Shown one piece after another: positions 33,119 to 41,434 of a stretch of 64,000 nucleotides of DNA. The position numbers were made by a program, and so were the translations under genes. Below the pieces are notes generated by a model. It had not been told where the DNA came from, made no database searches, and was given only the letters and a program-made list of their open reading frames with translations. The number at the start of each line of letters is the position of its first letter. Position 1 is the stretch's first letter. This DNA is from Cellulomonas humilata (GTDB lineage Bacteria; Actinomycetota; Actinomycetes; Actinomycetales; Cellulomonadaceae). The DNA is taken from assembly GCF_013359775.1 (NCBI RefSeq), contig NZ_JABMCI010000041.1, forward strand, positions 39,841 to 103,840, in the 5' to 3' direction.

Positions 33119-35782
33119 GTGGTGGAACCCGGTGAGCTGCTCGACGTGCTGCTCGCCGCGGGACGCCGCACCGACCGCATGACGCACGTGCGGCACCTCC
33201 CGTCCCGCCCGGGTGTGCAGACCGACTGGCCGGCGTGGGCCGACGCCGACCTGGTGCACGGGTACCGCGCCCTCGGGGTGGACCGGCCGTGGCTGCACCA
33301 GGTGCAGGCGGCCGACGCGGCCTGGTCCGGCCGGCACACGGTCCTGGCCACCTCGACCGGCTCCGGTAAGTCGCTCGCGTTCTGGCTGCCCGCCCTGTCG
33401 ACCGCGCGGTCGGCCGCGGCCGGATCCCTGCTCGACCCCGGTCGCATCGAGTCCGTGACCCGTCGGGCAACGACCCTCTACCTCTGCCCGACCAAGGCCC
33501 TCGCCGCCGACCAGCTCGCCGCCCTCGACCGGCTGCTCGCCGCCGCGCGCACCCGCGACGTGCGCGTCGCCACCTGCGACGGCGACACCTCGCTGGAGGA
33601 GCGCCGCTGGGTGCAGGAGCACGCCGACGTGGTGCTCACCAACCCCGACTTCCTGCACTTCGCCCTGCTCCCCCAGCACCGCCGGTGGGCGCGCCTGCTC
33701 GGGTCGCTGCGGTACGTGGTGGTCGACGAGTGCCACGCGTTCCGCGGCGTGTTCGGTGCGCACGTGGGGCTGGTCCTGCGCCGACTGCGCCGGCTCGCCG
33801 AATCGTACGGGGCCACGCCTACCTTCCTGCTCGCGTCCGCGACCACCTCCGACCCGGCCGCGAGCGCCGCCCGGCTGATCGGCGTCGATCCGTCCGAGGT
33901 CACCGCCGTGACCGACGACGCCTCCCCCGCCGGCCGCAAGACGTTCGTCCTGTGGCAGCCGCCGGAGCTTCCCGGTACCGACGCCCCGTGGTCCGCGCTG
34001 CTGCCCGAGGACGACCCGTGGGCCACCCCGCTCGCACTGCCCCGGCACGTGACGCGCGGACCGGACGACCTCAGCGTCCCGGCGCCTGACGACGTCTGGG
34101 GAGACGGGTCGCTTGCGGCGGCCGGGAGGGCCGCGAATGGCACTGCGGAGCCCGACGCCGTCACGGCGGGCGCGGAGCCGGTCGTGCTGTCGGAGCTGCT
34201 CGCCGCCGTCCTCCCCGGCATCGGCAACCCCGCGCCGGGCGAGGGGTCCGGCCCCCTCGGCACGGGCGACCGGATCGTCGCGGAACCCTCCGACCGGCCC
34301 CGGCGCACCGCCACCGCTGAGATCGCCGACCTGCTCGCCGACCTCACCGCCGCGGGCGCCCGCTCCCTGGCGTTCACGCGGTCGCGCCGGGGCGCGGAGT
34401 CCGTCGCGGCCACCACGCGCGCGCACCTGCTGGAGATCGACCCGACGCTCGCCGCGTCGGTGTCGGCGTACCGCGGGGGCTACCTGCCCGAGGAGCGGCG
34501 CGCGCTCGAGTCCGCCATCCGGTCGGGGGCGCTGCGCGCGCTCGCGACGACGAACGCGCTCGAGCTCGGAGTCGACATCTCCGGGCTCGACGCCGTGCTC
34601 ATCGCCGGCTGGCCCGGCACGAGGGTGTCGCTCTGGCAGCAGGCCGGACGCGCCGGGCGGGCCGGCACCGACGGGCTGGTGGTCCTGGTCGCCCGCGAGG
34701 ACCCCCTGGACACGTTCCTGGTGCACCACGCCGAGGCGATCTTCGACACCCCCGTCGAGGCCACGGTCTTCGACACCACCAACCCCTACGTCCTGGCCCC
34801 CCACCTGTGCGCCGCCGCGGCGGAGCTGCCCCTGCGCACCGAGGAGCTGGACCTGTTCGGCCCCCGCACCGCCGATCTGCTGGCCGAGCTGGTCGAGCGC
34901 GGGACCCTGCGCCGCCGACCCTCCGGCTGGTACTGGACGCACAACGAACCGGCCAGCCGCCTCACCGACCTGCGGGGGTCCGGCGGGGACCCCGTCCGCG
35001 TGGTCGAGTCGGTCACCGGGCGGCTGCTCGGCACGGTCGACGCCGCCTCCGCCGACTCCACCGTGCACGACGGCGCCGTCTACGTGCACCAGGGCGCCAC
35101 GTTCGTCGTTGACGAGCTGCGCCTCGAGGACGGGATCGCCCTGGTGACCCGTCGCGACGTGGACTACGGCACCTGGGCGCGCTGGGTCACCACGACCGAG
35201 ATCCAGTCGGTCGACGCCGAGGTGCCCTGGGGGCCGATCACGTGGAGATTCGGGTCGGTCGACGTGACCACCCAGGTGCTGGGCTACCAGCGCAAGCGCA
35301 TCCCCGACCTGCAGGTGCTGGGCACCGAGGAGCTGGACCTGCCCGCCCGCACGCTGCGCACGACCGCCGTCTGGTGGACCGCCCCGGCGGAGGTGCTCCT
35401 GGCCGCGGGAGTCACCGTCGAGGCCACGCCCGGCGCCCTGCACGCCGCCGAGCACGCCTCGATCGGTCTCCTGCCCCTGCTCGCGACCTGCGACCGGTGG
35501 GACCTCGGCGGGCTGTCGACCGCGCTGCACGTGGACACCGAGCACGCCACCGTGTTCGTGCACGACGCCTACCCCGGCGGTGCCGGCTTCGCGGAGCGCG
35601 GCTTCACGCTCGGCGCCACCTGGCTGCGGGCCACCCGCGACGCGATCGCCGCCTGCCGATGCCTGACGGGCTGCCCGGCCTGCGTCCAGTCGCCGAAGTG
35701 CGGCAACGCCAACAACCCGCTGGACAAGGCCGCCGCTGTCCGGCTGCTCGACGTGGTCCTCTCGCACGCCCCGGCCGCCTGA
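33119..35782 (+). CDS. DEAD/DEAH-box helicase with DUF1998 (MrfA-like)
   Basis: 887 residues. RecA domain 1: Walker A ATSTGSGKS (77-85), YLCPTKALAADQL, DECH box in YVVVDECHAFRG, SAT motif in LLASATTSD. RecA domain 2: YRGGYLPEERR, ATTNALELGVDISGLD, QQAGRAGRAG. The C-terminal DUF1998 region carries the four-cysteine cluster CRCLTGCPACVQSPKCGN. Characterised MrfA homologues act in DNA repair as 3'-5' helicases. The M. tuberculosis equivalent is Rv3649, next to the same tad-like locus. The start is GTG 33119. Confidence 0.94.
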   Translation: MVEPGELLDVLLAAGRRTDRMTHVRHLPSRPGVQTDWPAWADADLVHGYRALGVDRPWLHQVQAADAAWSGRHTVLATSTGSGKSLAFWLPALSTARSAAAGSLLDPGRIESVTRRATTLYLCPTKALAADQLAALDRLLAAARTRDVRVATCDGDTSLEERRWVQEHADVVLTNPDFLHFALLPQHRRWARLLGSLRYVVVDECHAFRGVFGAHVGLVLRRLRRLAESYGATPTFLLASATTSDPAASAARLIGVDPSEVTAVTDDASPAGRKTFVLWQPPELPGTDAPWSALLPEDDPWATPLALPRHVTRGPDDLSVPAPDDVWGDGSLAAAGRAANGTAEPDAVTAGAEPVVLSELLAAVLPGIGNPAPGEGSGPLGTGDRIVAEPSDRPRRTATAEIADLLADLTAAGARSLAFTRSRRGAESVAATTRAHLLEIDPTLAASVSAYRGGYLPEERRALESAIRSGALRALATTNALELGVDISGLDAVLIAGWPGTRVSLWQQAGRAGRAGTDGLVVLVAREDPLDTFLVHHAEAIFDTPVEATVFDTTNPYVLAPHLCAAAAELPLRTEELDLFGPRTADLLAELVERGTLRRRPSGWYWTHNEPASRLTDLRGSGGDPVRVVESVTGRLLGTVDAASADSTVHDGAVYVHQGATFVVDELRLEDGIALVTRRDVDYGTWARWVTTTEIQSVDAEVPWGPITWRFGSVDVTTQVLGYQRKRIPDLQVLGTEELDLPARTLRTTAVWWTAPAEVLLAAGVTVEATPGALHAAEHASIGLLPLLATCDRWDLGGLSTALHVDTEHATVFVHDAYPGGAGFAERGFTLGATWLRATRDAIAACRCLTGCPACVQSPKCGNANNPLDKAAAVRLLDVVLSHAPAA

Positions 35783-35805
35783 CAGCAACCCGCGACCACG
35801 GTCCG

Positions 35806-36171
35806 TCACGATCGCGCCGACACGGGACCGGCGCGCGCCCAGGCGGAGGCGGTCCCGGTCGCGGTCGGCACCAGCACCCGCACGGTCAGCACGCCCCGCC
35901 CGTCGTCGGTGCAGGCGGCGAGCATCCCCCCGTTCCGCCGCACCGCCTGTGCGGCCGTCGCGCACGGGTCGCCGGTGCCCGCAGCCAGCAGCTGGGCCGC
36001 CCCCGCGAGGACACCGAGGTCCGCGGCGGTCTGCGCGCGCCCACGGGCCAGCTGCACCGAGGCCAGCAGGCCGAGCAGACCGGCCACGATCAGGAGCACG
36101 GCGACCAGGGCCAGCAGCAGCACCGTCCCCGACCCGCGATCGTCCCCCCGACACGGGCGCCTCCCGGTCAC
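35806..36171 (-). CDS. Rv3654c-family TadE-like pseudopilin/secreted protein
   Basis: 121 residues. DDRGSGTVLLLALVAVLLIVAGLL (about 9-32; the GSGTV start then the membrane helix) is the TadE-like anchor, followed by QTAADLGVLAGAAQL and a domain with two Cys (CATAAQAV and AACTDD). It is the last gene of the tad cluster and overlaps the preceding gene (ATGA). It probably helps pilus assembly or stability at the membrane. Confidence 0.88.
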   Translation of the reverse strand: MTGRRPCRGDDRGSGTVLLLALVAVLLIVAGLLGLLASVQLARGRAQTAADLGVLAGAAQLLAAGTGDPCATAAQAVRRNGGMLAACTDDGRGVLTVRVLVPTATGTASAWARAGPVSARS

Positions 36172-36512
36172 GGTTCCGCCCGCGCGACGGCCGACGCGTG
36201 CGCCCGCAGGGGTGTCCCCTGCCAGGACCCGACCGCGTCGGAGACCGTCACCGTCACCCAGCCTTCGGACCGGCTCACCGCCACCGCGGCGCCCTCACCG
36301 GCGAGCCGCCGCGCGGTCGCGACGACCGTCCCGTCGGCCTCACCGAGCGCCGCGGACCGGGCCCCCGCCCGCGCCGCGTCCGTGCACCGGGTCTGCGCGA
36401 CCGCCGCCGACGCCACGGTGAGCAGGGCGACGAGCAGCAGGACGACCGCGGGCAGCCCCACCGCGAGCTCGGCGGTGACGCTCCCGCGGTCCCGCCGGCC
36501 CGCGGTCGTCAC
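36168..36512 (-). CDS. TadE-family pilus-associated protein
   Basis: 114 residues. RDRGSVTAELAVGLPAVVLLL (7-27) is the TadE N-terminal motif: a short basic stretch, Glu at +5 of the hydrophobic helix, then the membrane segment. TRCTDAARAGARSAALGE and a C-terminal beta region follow. GTG 36512 overlaps the DUF4244 stop as GTGA. Predicted minor pseudopilin of the tad/flp machine. Confidence 0.9.
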   Translation of the reverse strand: MTTAGRRDRGSVTAELAVGLPAVVLLLVALLTVASAAVAQTRCTDAARAGARSAALGEADGTVVATARRLAGEGAAVAVSRSEGWVTVTVSDAVGSWQGTPLRAHASAVARAEP

Positions 36513-36835
36513 AGCGAGAGCGCCTGCCGGATGATCCCCAGCAGCAGGCCCTTCACCTCGTTCCCCTTGAGGATGACGACGAGCAGCCCCGCGAAGCCGA
36601 CGGCGGCGAGGGTCGCGATGGCGTACTCGGCGGTCGCCATCCCGGCGTCGGCCAGCCGGGCACCGGTGTGCCGGCCGCGAACGTTCAAAGCGAGCACGGC
36701 ACGCGGGCGCACCGCCCGGCGACGGCGTGGACGGGCCGGGGCGGCAGTGCCCGCCGTCGGGCCGAGCCGCGGGACCGCGCCCTCGTCGGCCGGCCGGCGG
36801 TGGGGCATCGGGGCGGTGGTCTCTGTGGTCGTCAT
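36509..36835 (-). CDS. DUF4244 Flp-pilin-like protein
   Basis: 108 residues. A long Arg/Pro-rich leader (1-65) ends in ADAG, then MATAEYAIATLAAVGFAGLL, which is the type IV pilin pattern (cleavage after G65, Glu at mature position 5, hydrophobic helix). It is probably the major or only pilin of this locus, equivalent to Rv3656c. No prepilin peptidase is encoded in the window. GAGGAGAGG precedes the ATG. It is separated from tadC by 129 bp, which may hold its own promoter. Confidence 0.9.
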   Translation of the reverse strand: MTTTETTAPMPHRRPADEGAVPRLGPTAGTAAPARPRRRRAVRPRAVLALNVRGRHTGARLADAGMATAEYAIATLAAVGFAGLLVVILKGNEVKGLLLGIIRQALSL

Positions 36836-36964
36836 GACCTCTCCTCTCGTGGGGCACCGACGACTGTCGGCGCCTCGCCAGCGTCAGCCGGGGGCGTCGC
36901 CCGTGGCGTAGCCGACCCTCGATCCGTGGACCCGGTGGACCGGGGCTGGGCTGTGGACGTCTCG

Positions 36965-37525
36965 TCAGCCGAGCAGGTCGCCGGCGAGGCTCAGCAGCAT
37001 CGGGACCAGGCCGAGCAGCACGAACGCCGGCAGGAAGCAGAGCCCGAGCGGGAGGACCAGCTGCACCCCGAGCGAACCCGCGGCAGCCGCTGTGCGAGCG
37101 CGGCGCTCCCGCCGCAGCTGGTCGGCCCGTCCGCGCAACGCCGGCCCGGGCGCGGACCCCGTCGTCCAGCTGGTCTCCAGCACGTCGACCACGTCCGCCA
37201 CGGGTGCGCCCGACCACGCGGAGTGCCACGACGAGCCCAGCAGCAGGCCGGTCGCACCCCGTGCCAGGGCGTCGCCCTGCTCGCCACCGACAGCCGCACC
37301 CACCGCGGCCAGCGCGCGCGGCACCGACGCTCCGGTCGCGATCGCCACGTCGATCAGGTCGAGCAGCAGCACGGGGTCCAGCGGTGCGGGCGGCCTCCCC
37401 GCCGTCGCGCGCCGCAGCACACGCCGAGCACCCGTGGGCCTCGACCGTGCACGGCCCCACCACCACGGGCTCGTCGCCGCACCGACCGCCGACGCGACGA
37501 CGACGGCGAGCACCAGCGGCGTCAC
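36965..37525 (-). CDS. tadC: TadC-like type II secretion system F-family protein
   Basis: 186 residues. Membrane helices at the N-terminus (1-17) and C-terminus (about 148-183), with a cytoplasmic helical T2SSF-type domain between (DLIDVAIATGASVPRALAAVG, DVLETSWTTGSAPGPALRG). It is shorter than classical TadC, as in other actinobacterial tad loci. GTG 37525 overlaps the tadB stop as GTGA. Inner-membrane platform of the pilus with TadB. Confidence 0.85.
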   Translation of the reverse strand: MTPLVLAVVVASAVGAATSPWWWGRARSRPTGARRVLRRATAGRPPAPLDPVLLLDLIDVAIATGASVPRALAAVGAAVGGEQGDALARGATGLLLGSSWHSAWSGAPVADVVDVLETSWTTGSAPGPALRGRADQLRRERRARTAAAAGSLGVQLVLPLGLCFLPAFVLLGLVPMLLSLAGDLLG

Positions 37526-38223
37526 CGCCGCGCGACCGTCCTGGTGCGACGCACCACCGGGCCGACCGCTCCCGCGCGCCCCGCCCGGGACAGCAGGGCG
37601 GACGTCCACCACCGCCCCGCCAGCAGGAGCGTCACACCGAGCACGGCCGACGCCGTCCCGAGCCCGCCGGAGAACACCACCCCCACGGGGTCGGCACCCA
37701 GCAGGGCGCCCAGCGCCACCCCGAGCAGCGGGAGCCACGCGAGCACCTGCGCGGTCGACCGCGGTCCGGCGAGGGCCGCCCGGCGCGCGCCCTCCGCCTC
37801 CTCGTCGGCGGCGACGGCCGCCGCGATGCGCTCAAGGACGCCGGCCAGGGGTGCACCCAGCTGGTCGGACACGTGCGCCGCCGCCAGCACCGCGCGGACG
37901 CGCTGGACGTCCCCGTCGCGTGCCCGGCGACGGATCGGCCCACGGCGCGGCGGGACCGTCGCCCCGAGGAGCGCGGCGGCGGCGGGCACGGGACCGTCGG
38001 CAACCGTGCCGAGCACCCGCGACCACGCCTGCGCCGGGGTCGCTCCCGCGCGCAGCTGGGCCGAGACGCCGAGCAGCCGCTCCGACAGGCCGCCCCCTGG
38101 CCGTCGCGCGCCCACCACGGTCCCCGCAGAGCGCTGCGGAGGCGCCGCGCGCGCCCGCCGACCCCGCGTCCCCGCCACAGCAGCGACCGCGAGCCCCGTC
38201 AGCGCCCCGACGACCAGGCTCAT
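37522..38223 (-). CDS. tadB: TadB-like type II secretion system F-family protein
   Basis: 233 residues. N-terminal helix, a cytoplasmic domain with LSAQLRAGATPAQAW-like helix (LLGVSAQLRAGATPAQAWSR) and VSDQLGAPLAGVLERIAAAV, and C-terminal membrane helices (about 165-210). ATG 38223 overlaps the tadA stop as ATGA. It forms the membrane platform with TadC. Confidence 0.86.
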   Translation of the reverse strand: MSLVVGALTGLAVAAVAGTRGRRARAAPPQRSAGTVVGARRPGGGLSERLLGVSAQLRAGATPAQAWSRVLGTVADGPVPAAAALLGATVPPRRGPIRRRARDGDVQRVRAVLAAAHVSDQLGAPLAGVLERIAAAVAADEEAEGARRAALAGPRSTAQVLAWLPLLGVALGALLGADPVGVVFSGGLGTASAVLGVTLLLAGRWWTSALLSRAGRAGAVGPVVRRTRTVARR

Positions 38224-39404
38224 CGGGGCGTCTCGACCGCGAGACCAAGGCGGGCAGCCAGCGCGGGCCAGGCGGGTCCGGCGGTCGTGACACCGGTCGG
38301 GGTGACCCGGAGCGCGCACGCCACCTCCAGCTCGCCCGAGGCGCCACGACGGACGGCACCCACCTCCGCGACGTACCGGCGGTCGGCGCGGCGCAGGTGG
38401 AGCACCGCGTCGAACGCGCTCGCGGCCTGCGCGGCCACCGCCTCGCGGGACATCCCCGCCAGCGCGGCCAGCGCCTCGAGCCGCGCCGGGACGTCCGCCG
38501 CCGCGTTCGCGTGCACCGTGGCGCACCCGCCGTCGTGCCCGGTGTTCAGCGCGGCGAGCACCTCGCGCACCTCGGCGCCGCGGCACTCGCCGAGCACGAT
38601 CCGGTCCGGCCGCATCCGCAGCGCATGCCGCACCAGGGCGGCCAGGTCCACGCGGCCGGCGCCGTCGACGTTGGCGTGCCGGGCCAGCAGGCGGACCACG
38701 TGCGGGTGCGCCGGCGCGAGCTCGCCCGCCTCCTCGACCACCACCAGCCGTTCGTCGTGCGGGACCAGCGACAGCAGCGCGGCCAGGAGCGTGGTCTTGC
38801 CGGAGCCCGTCGCGCCCGAGACCAGCAGGTTGGCGCGCGTGGTCACCAGTGCTCGGACCACCGGGACGAGCGCGGGCGCCAGGGTGCCGGACGCGACCAG
38901 CTGCTCCACCGTGAACGCGCGGGACCGGACCACCCGCAGGCTGATCAGCGCACACCCCTCCGCCACCGGCGGGAGCACGGCGTGCAACCGGGTCCCGTCC
39001 GGCAGGCGGGCGTCGACCGCGGGCGAGGCGTCGTCGAGGCGCTGGCCTCCCGCCGCCGCCAGCCGGACCGCGAGCGCGCGGACGTCGTCGACGCCACCGA
39101 GGTCGACGTCCGCCCGCGTCAGCCGTCCGGCGCGCTCCACCCACACGTCGCGCGGCCCGTTGACCAGCACGTCGGTGACCTCGGGGTCATCCAGGAACCC
39201 CTGGAGCCGACCCGCGCCGAAGAGCTCGTCGCGCACGGTCCGGGTCATCGACGTCAGCGCACGCGAGCCGAGCACTGCCCCGGCCTCACGCGCCGCCGCC
39301 TCGACGACCGCCCCGAGGGCGTCGCCGGACGCCCCGCCCGCACCCAGCCTCGTCCGGACGGCATCGAGGAAGTCCGGCCCGACCCCTCGGACCAACGCGG
39401 TCAC
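38220..39404 (-). CDS. tadA: TadA/CpaF-type secretion ATPase
   Basis: 394 residues. Walker A GATGSGKT (197-204), the Asp-box-like VVVEEAGELAPAHPHVVRL, Walker B region RIVLGECRGAE (269-279), and GHDGGCATVHANAA, as in type II/IV secretion ATPases. The N-terminal part has VTDVLVNGPRDVWVERAG. It powers assembly of the Flp-type pilus. GTG 39404 overlaps the ssd stop as GTGA. Confidence 0.95.
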   Translation of the reverse strand: MTALVRGVGPDFLDAVRTRLGAGGASGDALGAVVEAAAREAGAVLGSRALTSMTRTVRDELFGAGRLQGFLDDPEVTDVLVNGPRDVWVERAGRLTRADVDLGGVDDVRALAVRLAAAGGQRLDDASPAVDARLPDGTRLHAVLPPVAEGCALISLRVVRSRAFTVEQLVASGTLAPALVPVVRALVTTRANLLVSGATGSGKTTLLAALLSLVPHDERLVVVEEAGELAPAHPHVVRLLARHANVDGAGRVDLAALVRHALRMRPDRIVLGECRGAEVREVLAALNTGHDGGCATVHANAAADVPARLEALAALAGMSREAVAAQAASAFDAVLHLRRADRRYVAEVGAVRRGASGELEVACALRVTPTGVTTAGPAWPALAARLGLAVETPR

Positions 39405-40162
39405 CGCAGGCTCCGGTCGAGCGCCGCCACGATCCGGTCGGCGGCGCGGGCGATCCGGCCGCCGACGGGCACCCCGCCCCGCTCGAGCGCCGCGGGCACC
39501 CGGCGGTCGGTGGGGAGCCTGGCCAGGACCGGCAGGTCCACGGCCTCGGCCAGCTCGGCGGTGCCGAGACCGCCGGGCGCCGGTCCGCGCACGACCAGCG
39601 ACGCGGGCACCCCGGGGCCCAGGTGCGGCCGCATCGCCAGGATGCCGGCCACCGTGCGCAGGTCCCGCGGAGCCACCACGAGCACCGCGTCGCACGCTCC
39701 CGCCAGCGACTCCCCGGCCACGACGGAAGCCCGGTCCAGGTCGAGGACGAGGGTGCCCGCCGCGCTGGTCAGCGCGTGCAGGACGTCGGCGACGACCGCG
39801 GGCTCGGGCGCCCCCGGGCGGGCCCGGTCGGCGCTGAGCACCGCGCACGACCCCCATCGCGGCAGCAGCGCCAGCACGTCGCCCCCCGACACCTCGCCGC
39901 GCGCGTCCGCCAGGTCCGGCCAGCGCACCCCGTCGGCGCCCTCGAGCCCGAGCAGGACGTCGATGCCACCCGAGGCGCGGTCGAGGTCCACCAGGGCGGT
40001 CGCGGTCCGCCGCGCGAGCTGCCGGGCGAGCACCGCCGCGAGCGTCGAGGCGCCGGCGCCCCCGCGCCCGGCCACCACGCCGACGACGAGCGCGCGGCGG
40101 GGCGTCGAGGCAACCGACGGCCAGGTCGGTGGGGCGGAGGGAGCGCCCGTGAGGGGGGTCAT
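39401..40162 (-). CDS. ssd: Ssd/CpaE-like MinD-superfamily protein with altered P-loop
   Basis: 253 residues. MinD/CpaE-like fold with ALVVGVVAGRGGAGASTLAAVLA: the P-loop (31-41, AGRGGAGASTL) lacks both lysines of the deviant Walker A, so ATP hydrolysis is doubtful. TLVLDLDRAS and AVLVVAPRDLRTVAG correspond to the later nucleotide-site motifs. The position at the head of the tad operon matches Rv3660c (Ssd), linked to septum-site control, and CpaE proteins that localise the pilus. ATG 40162 is the likely start. Confidence 0.85.
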   Translation of the reverse strand: MTPLTGAPSAPPTWPSVASTPRRALVVGVVAGRGGAGASTLAAVLARQLARRTATALVDLDRASGGIDVLLGLEGADGVRWPDLADARGEVSGGDVLALLPRWGSCAVLSADRARPGAPEPAVVADVLHALTSAAGTLVLDLDRASVVAGESLAGACDAVLVVAPRDLRTVAGILAMRPHLGPGVPASLVVRGPAPGGLGTAELAEAVDLPVLARLPTDRRVPAALERGGVPVGGRIARAADRIVAALDRSLR

Positions 40163-40367
40163 CGGGTTCACCTTCCGTCGGGATCCGACCTGGCCGCCGG
40201 CGCACGACGCACACTGCCGCGGCGCACGGGGCCGGGCCGCGGGGCGCTGCGGATCTGGGGATGGCCTCCCGGGCGCGTGGGGCTGGGGGCGGCTCGCCCT
40301 CGTGTGGGCGTCGGCCACTAGGCTCGCGGCGACCCGCACGGAACCCCACGACGACGCCCGGAGCAGC

Positions 40368-41174
40368 ATGGACGAGGATCCGACGCAGGATGACCGCCTG
40401 CGCGAGGCCGCGTTCTTCGACCTCGACAAGACGATCATCGCGACGTCGTCGGCCACCGCGTTCTCCCGACCGTTCCTCGCCGAGGGTCTGCTCACCCGCC
40501 GGTCGGTCGTGCGTACCGCGTACGCGCAGCTGCTCTACCAGCTCGGCGGCGCCGACGAGGACCAGACGGAGCGCCTGCGCGCGCAGCTGTCCCGCATGGT
40601 CGCCGGCTGGGACGTGTCGCAGGTGTCGGCGATCGTCGCCGAGACGCTGCACGAGTCCATCGACCCCACCGTGTACGCGGAGGCGGTCGCGCTGATCGCG
40701 GAGCACCACGCCGCGGACCGGGACGTGGTGGTGGTGTCGGCGTCGGGCGCCGAGGTGGTCGAGCCGATCGCGGCGATCCTCGGGGCGGACCACGTCATCG
40801 CCACGCGGATGAACGTCGCCGACGGGCGGTACACCGGCGAGATCGACTTCTACGCCTACGGCGAGAACAAGGCGTTGGCCATCCGCGAGCTCGCCGAGGC
40901 GCAGGGCTACGACCTCGACGCCAGCTACGCGTACTCCGACTCCATCACCGACGCTCCGATGCTCGGCACGGTCGGCCACGCGTTCGCCGTGAACCCCGAC
41001 CGCGCGCTGCGCAGGCTCGCGGTCGAGCGCGGCTGGGGGGCCCTCTCGTTCGTCCGGCCCGTTCCCCTGTTCCCGCGCCGCGCCCGCATCGTCACGGCGG
41101 GAGCGGTCACCCTCGTCGTGGTCGCCGCGGTCGTCACGGCCCTCGCGATCCGTCGGAGCCGTCGACGCCGCTGA
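40368..41174 (+). CDS. HAD-superfamily hydrolase (subfamily IB, SerB-like) with C-terminal membrane anchor
   Basis: 268 residues. Catalytic motif I FFDLDKTII with D18 and D20, motif II VVVVSASG, motif III/IV GENKALAIRELA and YAYSDSITDAPML. A hydrophobic C-terminal helix (about 241-261) followed by RRSRRRR suggests anchoring to the membrane. Members remove phosphate from small metabolites or lipids. It is the equivalent of Rv3661, divergent from ssd. GGAG lies 5 nt before ATG 40368. Confidence 0.92.
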   Translation: MDEDPTQDDRLREAAFFDLDKTIIATSSATAFSRPFLAEGLLTRRSVVRTAYAQLLYQLGGADEDQTERLRAQLSRMVAGWDVSQVSAIVAETLHESIDPTVYAEAVALIAEHHAADRDVVVVSASGAEVVEPIAAILGADHVIATRMNVADGRYTGEIDFYAYGENKALAIRELAEAQGYDLDASYAYSDSITDAPMLGTVGHAFAVNPDRALRRLAVERGWGALSFVRPVPLFPRRARIVTAGAVTLVVVAAVVTALAIRRSRRRR

Positions 41175-41217
41175 GTCCGCATCGCGGACCAGCGTCCCAG
41201 CATCCGGCGCCCCCGGA
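41175..41217 (+). terminator. Two short hairpins directly after the HAD-hydrolase gene
   Basis: GTCCGC-atc-GCGGAC (41175-41189) and TCCGG-cgccc-CCGGA (41203-41217) follow the stop codon. They could slow or end transcription of the HAD gene. Neither has a T-run. Confidence 0.4.
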
Positions 41218-41404
41218 CGGGTGGCCTGCACCGTCGTCGCCCCGGCTGTCGCGGATCCGGCAAGTGGGGTACCAAAGGACCACAACTGCATGACCGCGAG
41301 GGCACCCACGCGCAGGAGAGCCCACCTATGGGCAGGTCGACCGGGCTGGTCCCGTCGCGACCGACACCGGTGCACGCCTGATCACCCTCACGGTCGGCTG
41401 TTGG

Positions 41405-41430
41405 CGACGGCGCCCCCAGGGGCGCCGTCG
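41405..41430. terminator. Bidirectional terminator between the HAD and Fic-fold genes
   Basis: Perfect 12-bp arms CGACGGCGCCCC / GGGGCGCCGTCG with a 2-nt loop, 4 nt past the stop of the minus-strand gene. The stretch 41218-41404 ahead of it carries no convincing gene; a 17-codon frame at 41328-41381 with AGGAG upstream is the only candidate. Confidence 0.8.
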
Positions 41431-41434
41431 TTCG

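Noticed and set aside
40163..40367. A 6C-type small RNA, because M. tuberculosis has one between ssd and the HAD gene
   Set aside because: The two hairpin loops with six or more C residues that define the family are not seen on either strand here or in 41175-41434.
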